Assembly (NCBI RefSeq): GCF_002007115.1
Contig: NZ_MVAD01000001.1
Span: 992,001-1,056,000, forward strand
Direction: 5' to 3'
Origin: Massilia sp. KIM
GTDB taxonomy: Bacteria > Pseudomonadota > Gammaproteobacteria > Burkholderiales > Burkholderiaceae_D
Length of the DNA stretch: 64,000 nt
Under the pieces are notes generated by a model, which did no database searches, had not been told where the DNA came from, and saw only the letters and a list, made by a program, of their open reading frames with translations. Below are positions 51,597 to 62,904 of the stretch, piece by piece (the stretch's first letter is position 1; each line of letters begins with the position of its first letter). Made by a program: the position numbers and the translations under genes.

Positions 51597-53801
51597 TCAA
51601 CCGTGTCCCGGGGCGTAGGGGAAGCTGAGCGAGCGGTAGTGCTCGAGCGGCTGCGCGGGCGGGCGCACGCCGGCGGGCAGGGGCAGGCCGGAGGCCTGCT
51701 GGAAGTAGGCGAGGCAGGCGTCGCGCCACCACTGCGCCTCGCGGTGCTGCTGGGCCAGGCGCTGCGCCACTTCCTCGAAGCGCTCGGCATCGACCAGCGG
51801 CCGCAGGCGCTGCCACTCGGCCTGCATGGCCGCCACCTCGGCCACGCCATGGTCGTAGCGGGCCACCAGCTCCTCCCACAGGGTGCGCCCGGAGGCCATG
51901 CGATGGTCCCAGGGCAGGCGGTGGAACCAGAGCAGCAGCGAAGGCGGGGTGGTGGCCGGCGAGGCGAAGCGGCGCGCCACTTCGGGCGCGTACTGGGCCA
52001 CCGCATTGCTGCCGCGCGGACCGCGGTCGAAGCCGATGCCGTCGCGGCCGGCGCGGTGGTAGTAGACCGGATTCCAGTCGGCGCGCTCCAGGTTGTCGAC
52101 CCAGGGCGCGGGGCCGTGGTGATGGCCGGTGCCCATCAGGTGGTGCAGGCCGAGCGGCGTCATGTAGTCCACCACCGCTTCGCGCGAGCGCATCATGATG
52201 TCGGTCACCGGATCGAGCAGGCGACGGTCCGGCGAGAAGGTCTGGGCCGCCCATTCGCGCGCGATGGCGCGGCTGTCCAGGCCCTGGTCCCAGGCCAGGC
52301 GCCCGAAGGCGTACCAGTTGGCCTGGTCGAAGGTGGAACCGCTCCAGTTGCGGCTGCTGCCGATGTTGGCCACGCCGGCGATGCCGCCCACGCGTCCGGC
52401 CTGTTCGCCGCGCACCACCTGGGCCACGCTCAGGCTGCGCCCTCCGATGCGGGTGTCGAAGCCCAGGGTCTCCTGGAACATCGGTCCCAGGTAGGCGAGG
52501 TGGGTGGCGAAGCCGAGGTACTCCTTGGTGATCTGGAATTCCATCATCAGCGGCGTGCGCGGCATCGCCCCGAACAGCGGATGGGCCGGTTCGCGCGGCT
52601 GGAAGTCGATCGCGCCGTTCTTCACCTGCACCAGCACGTTCTTGTCGAACTTGCCGTCCAGCGGCTGGAACTGGGCGTAAGCCTCGGTGGCGCGGTCGTG
52701 GATCGCGCCGGGGGCGTCCTTGCCCTTGCTGGCCGCCCTGGCTTCTTCCGGCGAGGCGTAGACGAATGCGCGCCACATCACGATGCCCTGGTGCGGGGCC
52801 AGCGCGCGCGCCAGCATGTTGGCGCCGTCGGCGTGGTTGCGGCCGTAGTCCTGGGGCCCGGGCTGGCCTTCCGAGTTGGCCTTGACCAGGAAGCCGCCGA
52901 AGTCGGGAATGCTGCGGTAGATCTCGTCGGCCTTGCGTTTCCACCAGGCGGCGACCTCGGGGTCGAGCGGATCGGCGCTCCGGGTTTCCTTCAGTTCGAG
53001 CGGGGTCGACCAGCGCACCGACAGGTAGACCTTGATTCCATAGGGGCGCAGGAGGCCGGCGACGGCGGCGGCCTTGGCGATGAAGGGCGCGCCCAGCACT
53101 TCGGCCTTGGCGTTGACGTTGTTCAGCACCGTCCCGTTGATGCCGAGCGAGGCATTGGCGCGCGCATAGTCGAGGTAGCGCGGATCGAGGATGCCCGGCA
53201 GTTCCCACCAGTTCCAGATCGACTCGCCAGCGTAGCCGCGTTCCACGCTGCGGTCGAGGTTGTCCCAGTGGTTCAGCACCCGCAGCGGCAGGGTGGGGCG
53301 GGAGGCGAGGGCGATGCCCTCGGCCGGCGTTCCGAGCTGGAGCTGGCGCAGCCAGGCGAAACTGCCGTACAGGAGGCCGATGTCGGCATTGGCGGCGACC
53401 AGGGTGACCGGCACGCCGTTCAGGCGCGCGCGCCGCACCAGGTAGCCTTCGTTCCCGAGCTGGCGCAGGGCTGCGCGCACGGCGGGGGCGTCGTCCAGCG
53501 CGGCCGGCAGGTCGGCGCCGCGCGCCAGCACCAGGGTGTTCGCGCGGGCCTGCGGGACGAGGGCAAGCTCCCGGCCGAGCAGGCCCTGGAGGCCACGGCG
53601 CAACTCGGCGCGCGCCGCCTCCACGGTGGGGCTGGTCACGCCGACGGCCAGGATGGAGTCGGGAACATGCGCGCGTTGCGCGTCCGGCAGGGGGCGGTAA
53701 CGCAGCCACAGCTGGTACCCGTCTTCCGCCACGGCGCCCATCGGAATGCAAGCCACAGCCAGCACCAGGGCGGCGCGCAGCCACCTGAGAAGTCCTCGCA
53801 T
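51597..53801 (-). CDS. aguA: GH67 alpha-glucuronidase
   Basis: 734 residues from ATG 53801 (GGAG upstream). Signal peptide [19 protein letters not shown] with cleavage near AVA before EDGYQ, so periplasmic. GH67 features: [18 protein letters not shown], then [15 protein letters not shown] with the proposed acid Glu, and [12 protein letters not shown] carrying the conserved Asp and Glu pair. It removes 4-O-methyl-glucuronic acid from the ends of xylo-oligosaccharides. It is divergent from lacI and is the first gene of the operon with gudD, the hexuronate carrier and GH43. Confidence 0.93.
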   Translation of the reverse strand: MRGLLRWLRAALVLAVACIPMGAVAEDGYQLWLRYRPLPDAQRAHVPDSILAVGVTSPTVEAARAELRRGLQGLLGRELALVPQARANTLVLARGADLPAALDDAPAVRAALRQLGNEGYLVRRARLNGVPVTLVAANADIGLLYGSFAWLRQLQLGTPAEGIALASRPTLPLRVLNHWDNLDRSVERGYAGESIWNWWELPGILDPRYLDYARANASLGINGTVLNNVNAKAEVLGAPFIAKAAAVAGLLRPYGIKVYLSVRWSTPLELKETRSADPLDPEVAAWWKRKADEIYRSIPDFGGFLVKANSEGQPGPQDYGRNHADGANMLARALAPHQGIVMWRAFVYASPEEARAASKGKDAPGAIHDRATEAYAQFQPLDGKFDKNVLVQVKNGAIDFQPREPAHPLFGAMPRTPLMMEFQITKEYLGFATHLAYLGPMFQETLGFDTRIGGRSLSVAQVVRGEQAGRVGGIAGVANIGSSRNWSGSTFDQANWYAFGRLAWDQGLDSRAIAREWAAQTFSPDRRLLDPVTDIMMRSREAVVDYMTPLGLHHLMGTGHHHGPAPWVDNLERADWNPVYYHRAGRDGIGFDRGPRGSNAVAQYAPEVARRFASPATTPPSLLLWFHRLPWDHRMASGRTLWEELVARYDHGVAEVAAMQAEWQRLRPLVDAERFEEVAQRLAQQHREAQWWRDACLAYFQQASGLPLPAGVRPPAQPLEHYRSLSFPYAPGHG

Positions 53802-53958
53802 GTCGTCTCCAGTATTTTTGTTACGGGACCACGTCGAGGTGATACCCGCTGCGACGGATGTTAGCGCGAACTTTACGAATTTGAAAGCTTTTTCTAGGGA
53901 CAAGCTGGGGGCGGGACGGCGACTTTGTGTGATGGTTGTGGTAAGGTCAGTGTATTAA

Positions 53959-53970
53959 GATTGCGCAATC
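53959..53970. promoter_or_regulatory. palindromic LacI-type operator between aguA and lacI
   Basis: GATTGCGCAATC is a perfect 12-bp palindrome 20 bases before the lacI GTG and about 160 bases before aguA. Its right half with flanking A (GCGCAATCA) matches the 13-mers at 45746 and 45921. Fits autoregulation and control of the divergent operon. Confidence 0.65.
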
Positions 53971-53989
53971 ACATCCAAAAGGCCAGCAC

Positions 53990-55084
53990 GTGAAGAAAAA
54001 TAAGATCGACGCCTTCCAGGGAGCATCCGGGCGGCGCGCCGCGCCGACCATGGTCGATGTCGCAGCGCTGGCCGGGGTGTCGGCGATGACGGTCTCGCGC
54101 GTCATGAACGGCAAGGGCCTGGTGAGCGAGAGCACGCGCCGCAAGGTGGCCGAGGCCGTGGCCGCGCTGAAGTACGCGCCCAACCAGGAGGCGCGCAATC
54201 TCGCCGGTTCCAAGCCGATCCGGATCGGCTTCGTGTACAGCAATCCTAGCGCGGCCTACCTGAGCGAGTTCCTGGTCGGCCTGCTGGCCACCTCGGGCCT
54301 GAACAACGTCCAGCTGGTGGTGGAGAAATGCGACGCCGACGCGGCCGGCACGGCCCTGGCCAGCCAGCTGGTCGGGAGCGGCCTGGACGGCGTCCTCCTG
54401 CCGCCGCCCCTGTGCGACAACGGCACGGTGCTCGCGGCCATCAAGGAGGCGGGCGTCCCGGCGGTGCTGGTGGCTTGCGGGCTGCCCGATGCCTTGCTGG
54501 GCGCGATCAGCATCGACGACTACGAGGCCGCCCACCGCATGACCCGCCACCTGATCGCGCTCGGGCACCAGCGCATCGGCTTCGTGGCCGGCCACCCGAA
54601 CCAGACCGCCAGCGCGCGCCGCTACGAGGGCTACCGCGCGGCGATCGCGGAGAAGGGCGCCGATGCGGCCGAGGAACTGGTGGTGCAGGGCCTGTTCACC
54701 TACCGCTCGGGACTGGACGCGGCCGAACAGCTGCTCTCGCTGCCCGAGCGCCCGAGCGCCATCTTCTGCAGCAACGACGACATGGCCGCCGCCACGGTGG
54801 CCGTGGCCCACCGGCTGGGCCTGGACGTGCCCGGCGACCTGACCGTCACCGGCTTCGACGACACGCCCCTGGCCACCACCATCTGGCCGGAACTGACCAC
54901 GGTGCGCCAGCCGATCGCCGGCATGGCCCGCGAGGCGGTCCTGGCGCTGGTGCGGCGGGTGCGCAGCCTGCGCGACAGCGAACCGGCCAAGCCGGAACAC
55001 CTGCGCATGGATTTCGAGCTGGTGCGCCGCCAGTCCGACGCCGCGCCGCGGGTGCGTCCGCCGACGCTGCGCCGGCTCGGCTAA
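53990..55084 (+). CDS. LacI-family transcriptional regulator
   Basis: 364 residues from GTG 53990 (AAAGG upstream). N-terminal LacI helix-turn-helix: TMVDVAALAGVSAMTVSRVM (residues about 20-40) with the hinge helix NQEARNLAG. Periplasmic-binding-protein-like effector domain with IRIGFVYSNP and FCSNDDMAAATVAVAHRLG. It most resembles GntR/IdnR-type members of the family. It is placed between aguA (divergent) and a TonB receptor with GH3 (downstream), so it is the probable local xylan/glucuronate regulator; the inducer is unknown. Confidence 0.9.
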   Translation: MKKNKIDAFQGASGRRAAPTMVDVAALAGVSAMTVSRVMNGKGLVSESTRRKVAEAVAALKYAPNQEARNLAGSKPIRIGFVYSNPSAAYLSEFLVGLLATSGLNNVQLVVEKCDADAAGTALASQLVGSGLDGVLLPPPLCDNGTVLAAIKEAGVPAVLVACGLPDALLGAISIDDYEAAHRMTRHLIALGHQRIGFVAGHPNQTASARRYEGYRAAIAEKGADAAEELVVQGLFTYRSGLDAAEQLLSLPERPSAIFCSNDDMAAATVAVAHRLGLDVPGDLTVTGFDDTPLATTIWPELTTVRQPIAGMAREAVLALVRRVRSLRDSEPAKPEHLRMDFELVRRQSDAAPRVRPPTLRRLG

Positions 55085-55175
55085 GGCCGGCCTGAGATCG
55101 ATGCGGCCCAACGCGGGCCAATGCGGCCGCGCGCGGAGAGCCCGGCCCTGATTGTGTCGATTCCTTATTTATTCG

Positions 55176-55205
55176 TTGACAAGCCACATTTTCGCGACTT
55201 AGACT
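55176..55205 (+). promoter_or_regulatory. sigma-70-like promoter of the second TonB receptor
   Basis: TTGACA (55176-55181), an 18-base spacer, then TAGACT (55200-55205), four of six matches to TATAAT. It is 80 bases before the receptor ATG and is followed by two palindromic elements. Confidence 0.55.
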
Positions 55206-55210
55206 CGGAT

Positions 55211-55251
55211 GGTTGCGTTACCATTTTTCGTAGAAAAAATGTTCGTAACAT
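55211..55251. promoter_or_regulatory. two imperfect/perfect palindromes downstream of the receptor promoter
   Basis: GGTTGCGTTACC (55211-55222) is an imperfect palindrome with a central CG like LacI operators. ATGTTCGTAACAT (55239-55251) has perfect five-base arms. Both lie between the promoter and the receptor start, where a repressor would block transcription. Confidence 0.45.
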
Positions 55252-55284
55252 CGTGGTGAATACGACAATAACGAGGAGACAGGC

Positions 55285-58224
55285 ATGCAATATCAGGACG
55301 TCAACGTACGGCCGTGCATCCGGGCCGGCGGTCGCATCATTCAACTCACCCTGCTCGCCTCGCTGGTTCCGGCGGCGTGGGCCCAGCAGGCAAGCGAGCT
55401 CACGCCGGTCCAGACCGTGACGGTGACTGGCTACCGCGGCAGCCTTGAATCCTCGGCGCGCGACAAGAAGGAAGCGACCGGCTTCCAGGATTCGATCTTC
55501 GCCGAGGACCTCGGCAAATTCCCCGATACGAACATCGCCGAGTCGCTCAACCGCATTCCCGGCGTGCAGGTGTCGCGCGAGATCAGCGGCGAGGGCGTGA
55601 ACGTCCAGATCCGCGGCCTTGGCACCAGCTTCACTAAGATCCTGCTTAACGGCGCCCCGGTCGCGGTGGCTTCGACCGGCAGCACCGACAGCCAGAACAC
55701 CAACCGCGAGGTCGACCTCGACCTGCTGCCCACCGACCTGTTCACCAAGCTCACGGTCAGCAAGAGCCCGAGCGCCTCCCTGCTCGAAGGCGGCGCGGCC
55801 GGCGTGGTGGACATGCGCAGCGCGCGCCCCTTCGACCGCAAGGGCAGCTATACCGCCGTCAACCTGGGCGGCACCCGCAATGCCGTGGCCAAGAAGTGGG
55901 GCAACCGCGGCTCGGTCCTGGCCTCGAAGACCTGGGACAACACCTGGGGCATCCTGGGCGGCGTCGCCTGGAGCAAGTCCAAGGTCCTGACCACCGGCTA
56001 CGAGACCATCGGCTTCACCAACCCCAACCTGAGCGCGGCCCAGAACCCCAGCCCGACCCGCAACAACACCGGCGGCGGCAATTTCAGCATCCCGGCCACG
56101 GTGCCCAGCAACGCCGGCAACGGCTTGAGCCCGGGCGCGCCCATCGACCAGGCCTTCCTGCTCGCGCAGAACCCCGGCCTGTCCATCCAGCAGATCGACA
56201 ACGCCCTGATTCCGCGCCTCGGGCGCGGGATGGCGCAGTACGGCGACAAGGACAAGGTCACTGCGATCCTGTCGGGCGAGTTCCGCCCGAACGCGGACCT
56301 GCACTTCTACGTCGACACGATGTACAGCGAGAAGGACAACGACCTGCAGCGCATCGACACCGCCTGGATCGGCCGCAACGGCGCCGTCATTCCGCTCAAC
56401 ATGAAGGTCGACCGCAGCGACTGCGCGGCCGGCTGCGTGGTGGAGAGCGGCACCTTCGCCAACGCCCAGTTCTTCGCCGAGTACCGGCCCTATCTCGAGG
56501 ACGTGCGCCTGAAGGGCATCAACCCGGGCATGGAATGGCACATCGGCGACAAGCTCAAGCTCAACGCCCAGCTGAACTACACCAAGTCCGAGTTCACCCG
56601 CGAATCGCCGACCGTGCTGCCGGTGACCGCGCCGAATTCGGGCACCACCGTCACCTTCACCAATGGCGCGGTGCCGACCATCGCCAGCTCGCGCGACGTC
56701 AGCAACCCGGCCAGCTTCCTGCTCGACACCTCGGCGGGCGGGCGCGTCAACCTGCAGCAGGAAAAGCGCGAGACCAGCACCAAGGGCCTGCGCACCGACC
56801 TGAGCTGGGGCGATCGCGACTTCAAGCTCACGGGCGGCTATGCCTACGACGACATACTGCGCCGCATCACCGCGCGCGACAACTCGACCGCCTGGCAGAA
56901 CCTGATCTGCGGCGGCGTCGCCAACTGCCAGGGCGCGGGCACGGTCGGCGCCCGGGTCGGCGAATACCTGACCCGCGGCCCCAACGGCCTGATCGCAGTG
57001 GACTGGGCGCGTTTCGCGGCCGACACCAACTACGCCCAGCTGCTGGCCGAGGCGCCGATCACCGGTGCCTCCAACACCGGCGCCTCCACCGGCTTCATCC
57101 AGGAAAAGACCCACGGCGCCTTCCTGCAGGTCGACGGCACGACCCAGCTCGCCGGACGCCAGTTGCGCTACAACGCAGGCGTGCGCTACGTGCGGACCGA
57201 GCAGAGCGTCGGCGCCTACAACTCGGTGGCCGACCCGCGCAACGCCAACCTGCCGGCCGGCACGCCGCCCTTCCCGAACGTGAACCAGTGGGTCTACGTC
57301 GACAAGACCTACAACAATACGCTGCCTTCGGCCAGCGCCGCCCTTGACCTGGCCAAGGACCTGGTGCTGCGCGCCTCGGCTTCGCGTACCATGACCCGGG
57401 CCAATCCGGACGCCCTGCGTCCCGGCATCAACTTCTCCAACCCCTCGGCCGATATCGGCAGCCTGGGCGCCCCCAACCTGGAGCCCTACCTGTCGGATAA
57501 CCTGGACCTGGGCCTGGAGTGGTACACCGGACGCGAAGGCTATATCGCGGCGACGGTGTTCCAGAAAAAGCTGAACGGCTTCACCGTGAACCAGAGCACC
57601 ACGCAGCCTTTCTCCAGCCTGGCCCAGTACGGCGTGACCTATGCCAGCCTGACACCGACCCAGCAGCAGGCGCTCGATACCCGCGGCGGCCCGGACCAGG
57701 CCACCGTGGTGATGACCGCCCAGCGCAACGCCGGCGGCAAGCTGAAGATCACCGGCCTGGAGCTGGGCTGGGTGCAGCCGCTCGACCGCCTGCTGCCGTG
57801 GCGCGGCTTCGGCTTCTCCGAGACCCTGACCCTGATCGACCAGAAAGCCAGCGGCGAGGGCACCCAGGGCTTCGTCGCGCTCGGCGTGCCGAAGCGCAGC
57901 AACAACTTCCAGTTCTATTACGAGAACCGCGGCTTCATGGCGCGCCTTTCGCACACCTACTCGGAGGGCAGCCAGGTGTCGGGCCTGAACCAGAACGGCA
58001 TCGCCTCGGCGGCGCTGTTCAGCGACGACTTCAAGCAGCTTGATTTCTCGTCCAGCCTCGACCTGGCCAGCCTGCTCGACCGCGACGGCCTGCCGACCCT
58101 GACCTTCGACGTGGTCAACCTGACCGACACCGTGCGCCGCACCTATTTCCAGTTCCCGAACGCGACCTTCAACAGCTACAAGCCGGGACGGACGCTCGCG
58201 ATCGGCCTGCGCGGGAGGTTCTGA
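55285..58224 (+). CDS. TonB-dependent receptor (xylan/glucuronoxylan type)
   Basis: 979 residues. Signal peptide about residues 14-33 ending AAWA before QQASE. TonB box-like VQTVTVTGYRGS (about 43), plug DLGKFPDTNIAESLNRIPG, VNVQIRGLGTSFTKILLNG and EGGAAGVVDMRSARP. The beta-barrel ends AIGLRGRF with a terminal Phe. It probably imports xylo-oligosaccharides across the outer membrane. It follows lacI after 200 bases with its own promoter, and the GH3 gene follows after 104 bases. Confidence 0.92.
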   Translation: MQYQDVNVRPCIRAGGRIIQLTLLASLVPAAWAQQASELTPVQTVTVTGYRGSLESSARDKKEATGFQDSIFAEDLGKFPDTNIAESLNRIPGVQVSREISGEGVNVQIRGLGTSFTKILLNGAPVAVASTGSTDSQNTNREVDLDLLPTDLFTKLTVSKSPSASLLEGGAAGVVDMRSARPFDRKGSYTAVNLGGTRNAVAKKWGNRGSVLASKTWDNTWGILGGVAWSKSKVLTTGYETIGFTNPNLSAAQNPSPTRNNTGGGNFSIPATVPSNAGNGLSPGAPIDQAFLLAQNPGLSIQQIDNALIPRLGRGMAQYGDKDKVTAILSGEFRPNADLHFYVDTMYSEKDNDLQRIDTAWIGRNGAVIPLNMKVDRSDCAAGCVVESGTFANAQFFAEYRPYLEDVRLKGINPGMEWHIGDKLKLNAQLNYTKSEFTRESPTVLPVTAPNSGTTVTFTNGAVPTIASSRDVSNPASFLLDTSAGGRVNLQQEKRETSTKGLRTDLSWGDRDFKLTGGYAYDDILRRITARDNSTAWQNLICGGVANCQGAGTVGARVGEYLTRGPNGLIAVDWARFAADTNYAQLLAEAPITGASNTGASTGFIQEKTHGAFLQVDGTTQLAGRQLRYNAGVRYVRTEQSVGAYNSVADPRNANLPAGTPPFPNVNQWVYVDKTYNNTLPSASAALDLAKDLVLRASASRTMTRANPDALRPGINFSNPSADIGSLGAPNLEPYLSDNLDLGLEWYTGREGYIAATVFQKKLNGFTVNQSTTQPFSSLAQYGVTYASLTPTQQQALDTRGGPDQATVVMTAQRNAGGKLKITGLELGWVQPLDRLLPWRGFGFSETLTLIDQKASGEGTQGFVALGVPKRSNNFQFYYENRGFMARLSHTYSEGSQVSGLNQNGIASAALFSDDFKQLDFSSSLDLASLLDRDGLPTLTFDVVNLTDTVRRTYFQFPNATFNSYKPGRTLAIGLRGRF

Positions 58225-58328
58225 GCGGCGCGGCGCCTTTCGCCGCGGCGGACAAGCTGCGGCGGATAACACGCCCCGGCGCCTGGCGGCGCGGGGGCAC
58301 ATGACAACACCACAAGGAGACGTAGCAG

Positions 58329-60737
58329 ATGGGTATCAAGCGCAGGGAATTCTTGGCCTCGGTCGGCGGCATGGCCGGCATGGCAGGCGTGGCGGGCGTG
58401 CCGTTCGCGGCGACGGCCGCCGCCGCTCCGGGCAAACCGGAGGCCAACGCCGTCTACAAGCAGGCAAGGGCGCCGATCGCTGCGCGGGTCGAGGACCTGC
58501 TGGGGCGCATGACCCTCGAGGAGAAGGTCGGGCAATTGCTGTGCGTGTGGCAGAAGAAGGCCGCGATCCAGAACGAGGACACCAGTTTTTCGGGCGCCAA
58601 GGCGGCCGCCGCCTATCCGCACGGCTTCGGCATGCTGGGACGCCCGTCGGACCGGCGGGTCGGCAAGGCCAGCGCGGCCGGCGACGCCGGCGAGGTGGAG
58701 AACCGCGGCCCGCGCGAAACCGCCGACTACGTCAACGCGGTGCAGAAGTGGGCGGTCGAGGGCACCCGGCTCGGCATCCCGGTGCTGATGCACGAGGAAG
58801 CCCTGCACGGCTACACGGCGCGCGAGGCGACCAACTTCCCACAGGCGATCGGCCTTGCGTCCAGCTTCGACCCGGGACTGGTGACCGAGGTGTGCGCGGT
58901 GGCGGCGCGCGAGATGCGCGCGCGTGGCGCCCACCTGGCGCTGGCGCCGGTGGTCGACGTGGCGCGCGACCCGCGCTGGGGCCGCATCGAGGAGACCTAT
59001 GGCGAGGATCCGCACCTGGCCGGCGAGATGGGTAAGGCGGCGGTGCTCGGCTTCTCCGGCGACACGCTGCCGCTGGCCAGGGACAAGGTCTACGCGACCC
59101 TCAAGCATATGACCGGCCACGGCCAGCCCGAGAGCGGCACCAACATCGGCCCGGCCAACGTCGGCGAGCGCGCGCTGCGCGAGATCTTCTTCCCGCCCTT
59201 CGAGAAGCTGATCCGCGAAACCAAGATCGCCGCCGTCATGCCCTCGTATAACGAGATCGACGGCCTGCCTTCGCACGCCAACCGCTGGCTGCTGACCGAG
59301 GTGCTGCGCAAGGAATGGGGCTTCGACGGCATCACCGTGTCCGACTACATGGGGGTGGCGGAGCTGGTGTCGCGCCACGGCCTGGCCGGCAGCCCCAAGG
59401 AAGCGGCGCTGCAGGCCTTCAAGGCCGGCGTCGACATCGAGACGCCGGATCCGCTGGGCTACCCGAGCCTGGTCGAGCTGGTGCGCGAGAACCGCGTCGC
59501 CATGCAGGAGATCGACGCCTGCGTGCGCCGCGTGCTGAGGCTGAAGTTCGAAGCCGGCCTGTTCGAGCAGCCCTATGCCGACGCCGCCGGGGCCGCCGCC
59601 CGCACCGCGACCCCGGAATCGATCGCGCTGGCGCGCAAGGCGGCCCAGCGCAGCGCCGTGCTGCTCAAGAACGACAAGGGTCTGCTGCCGCTGCAGCCGG
59701 CCAAGGTGGGCAAGATGCTGCTGATCGGGACCCACGCCAGGGACACGCCGATCGGCGGCTATTCGGACATCCCGCGCCGCGTGGTCTCGGTCTACGATGG
59801 CTTGCAGGAGGAGGCGCGGGCCCAGGGCTTTTCGCTGTCCTACTCGGAAGGCGTGCGCCTGACCGAGGAGCGGATCTGGGGCCAGGACGAGATCAGGTTC
59901 ACCAAGCCGGAAGTCAATGCGCGCCTGATCGCCGAGGCGGTCAAGGCGGCCGCCTCGGCCGACACCATCGTCATGGTCCTGGGCGATAACGAGCAGACCG
60001 CGCGCGAGGCCTGGGCCGACAACCACCTCGGCGACCGCATCACGCTCGACCTGATCGGCCAGCAGAACGACCTGGCGCGCGCCATCTTCGCCCTCAACAA
60101 GCCGACCGTGGTGGTGCTGCTGAACGGGCGTCCGCTGTCGGCCAATCTGCTGGCCGAGCGCGCCGACGCCCTGCTCGAGTGCTGGTACCTGGGCCAGGAG
60201 ACCGGGCACGCGGTGGCCGACCTGCTGTTCGGCCGCGCCAACCCGGGCGGCAAGCTGCCGGTGACGATCGCGCGCGACCCGGGCCAGCTGCCGATGTTCT
60301 ACAACCGCAAGCCGAGCTCGCGCCGCGGCTACATCGACGGCCCTGCGACGCCGCTGTACCCCTTCGGCTACGGGTTGTCCTACACCCGCTTCGAGCTCTC
60401 GGAACCGACGCTGGAGCAGGCGCGCATCGCGCCGAACGGCAGCACCAGGGTAAGGGTCCAGGTGCGCAACGTGGGCAAGCTGCGCGGCGACGAGGTGGTG
60501 CAGATGTACATCCGCGACGACGTCAGCTCGGTCACCCGTCCGCTGCTGGAGCTGAAAGGCTTCCAGCGCGTCAGCCTGGCGCCGGGCGAGACGCGCACGG
60601 TGGTGTTCACGATCACGCCGGCCGACCTGCAGTTCTATAACGCGGACATGAAGCGGGTCGTGGAGCGCGGCAGCTTCACCGTGTTCACGGGCCCGAACAG
60701 CGTGGACCTCAAGAAGACCACGCTGACGGTTGTCTGA
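58329..60737 (+). CDS. GH3 beta-xylosidase / beta-glucosidase
   Basis: 802 residues. Twin-arginine signal IKRREFLASVGGM at the start, so exported folded. GH3 domain with KHMTGHGQPESG (substrate-binding Lys-His), AVMPSYNEIDGLPSHAN and the nucleophile D339 in GITVSDYMGV. A second (beta-alpha)6 domain carries VLLKNDKGLLPL, and a C-terminal fibronectin-III-like domain carries VQVRNVGKLRGDEVVQMYI. It cleaves terminal beta-xylose or glucose from oligosaccharides. Downstream of the TonB receptor, it likely shares its transcript. Confidence 0.9.
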   Translation: MGIKRREFLASVGGMAGMAGVAGVPFAATAAAAPGKPEANAVYKQARAPIAARVEDLLGRMTLEEKVGQLLCVWQKKAAIQNEDTSFSGAKAAAAYPHGFGMLGRPSDRRVGKASAAGDAGEVENRGPRETADYVNAVQKWAVEGTRLGIPVLMHEEALHGYTAREATNFPQAIGLASSFDPGLVTEVCAVAAREMRARGAHLALAPVVDVARDPRWGRIEETYGEDPHLAGEMGKAAVLGFSGDTLPLARDKVYATLKHMTGHGQPESGTNIGPANVGERALREIFFPPFEKLIRETKIAAVMPSYNEIDGLPSHANRWLLTEVLRKEWGFDGITVSDYMGVAELVSRHGLAGSPKEAALQAFKAGVDIETPDPLGYPSLVELVRENRVAMQEIDACVRRVLRLKFEAGLFEQPYADAAGAAARTATPESIALARKAAQRSAVLLKNDKGLLPLQPAKVGKMLLIGTHARDTPIGGYSDIPRRVVSVYDGLQEEARAQGFSLSYSEGVRLTEERIWGQDEIRFTKPEVNARLIAEAVKAAASADTIVMVLGDNEQTAREAWADNHLGDRITLDLIGQQNDLARAIFALNKPTVVVLLNGRPLSANLLAERADALLECWYLGQETGHAVADLLFGRANPGGKLPVTIARDPGQLPMFYNRKPSSRRGYIDGPATPLYPFGYGLSYTRFELSEPTLEQARIAPNGSTRVRVQVRNVGKLRGDEVVQMYIRDDVSSVTRPLLELKGFQRVSLAPGETRTVVFTITPADLQFYNADMKRVVERGSFTVFTGPNSVDLKKTTLTVV

Positions 60738-60758
60738 GCGCAAGCGGCGCCTTCCCAC

Positions 60759-60780
60759 GGCTCTGCAACAAGGCAGAGCC
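60759..60780 (+). terminator. stem-loop after GH3 gene
   Basis: GGCTCTGC (60759-60766) and GCAGAGCC (60773-60780) pair perfectly around a six-base loop, 21 bases after the GH3 stop. Only a short pyrimidine stretch follows, so termination strength is unclear. Confidence 0.5.
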
Positions 60781-60803
60781 GGCCCTCTTCCTGCCGACGG
60801 TGA

Positions 60804-62111
<1,308 letters not shown>

Positions 62112-62142
62112 AACCGGCCACGCCCGCCGGCCACGGTCCTGC

Positions 62143-62904
62143 TCAGAGCGGGCGCACCCAGACGTTGCGGAAACTGACGGCGTCGCCGTGGTCCTGCAGC
62201 TTGATCGGCGCCGGGCCGTGCTTGCGGTAGGACGGCTTGCCCACATACAGGGTCTCGCCCGGCAGGGCGACGTGGTGCTGGACCAGCACCCCGTTGTGCA
62301 GCGCCGTGACGTAGGCGGGCGAGAGCAGGGCGCCGTCGGCGGCGAAGCGCGGCGCAGTCCAGATCACGTCGTAGCTCTGCCACTGGCCGGGGGCGGCGCA
62401 GGCGTTGACCAGCGGGATGTGCTGCTTGTAGATGCTGGCGGCCTGTCCGTTGGCATAGGTCTTGTTGTCGGCGCAGTCGAGGATCTGGAGCTCGTAGCCG
62501 CTGCCCTTGCCGGTCGAGGCGAGGAACAGGCCGCTGTTGCCCCTGGCCTGGCCGGCGCCGGCGAGCGTGGTGGGCGCCCGCCATTCGAGGTGGAGCTGGT
62601 AGTCGGTGAACAGGCGCCGGGTCTGGATGTCGCCACTGCCGCCGCGCACGCTGAACGCGCCATCGGCGACGGTCCAGCCGGCGGGCTTGTCGGGCGCGTC
62701 CGCCGAGACCCATTCGCGCAAGTCCTTGCCGTCGAAGAGCACGATCGCGTCCGAGGGGGCGGACGCCGGTCCGCCGGGGACCACCCGCTTCGGTTCCGGC
62801 GACCACACCTCGGTCGCCGCCGGGTCCTGGACGGGCTGCTGCTGGGCGAGGGCGCCCAAAGCCAGGCTTGCGGCGCATGCCGCCACACAGGTTTTTGCAA
62901 TCAT
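62143..62904 (-). CDS. secreted DUF1080 (3-keto-disaccharide hydrolase-like) protein
   Basis: 253 residues from ATG 62904 (MIAKTCVAACAASLALGALA signal peptide, cleavage before QQQ). Concanavalin-like DUF1080 fold: IVLFDGKDLREWVSADA, LFTDYQLHLEWRAP, GNSGLFLAS and YELQILDCADNKTYANG. Members hydrolyse 3-keto-glycosides or bind sugars; they are common in carbohydrate-degrading bacteria. It is convergent with hmp and stands upstream of a divergent sugar transporter. Confidence 0.83.
   Translation of the reverse strand: MIAKTCVAACAASLALGALAQQQPVQDPAATEVWSPEPKRVVPGGPASAPSDAIVLFDGKDLREWVSADAPDKPAGWTVADGAFSVRGGSGDIQTRRLFTDYQLHLEWRAPTTLAGAGQARGNSGLFLASTGKGSGYELQILDCADNKTYANGQAASIYKQHIPLVNACAAPGQWQSYDVIWTAPRFAADGALLSPAYVTALHNGVLVQHHVALPGETLYVGKPSYRKHGPAPIKLQDHGDAVSFRNVWVRPL

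Noticed and set aside
51456..53864. 802-codon open frame opposite the GH67 gene
   Set aside because: Shadow of the GH67 and gudD genes, which carry recognised active-site motifs; the shadow has none.
55165..58302. 1045-codon open frame opposite the TonB receptor
   Set aside because: The receptor on the plus strand has signal peptide, plug and terminal Phe. The antisense translation shows only low-complexity Val/Gly/Ala/Arg sequence.
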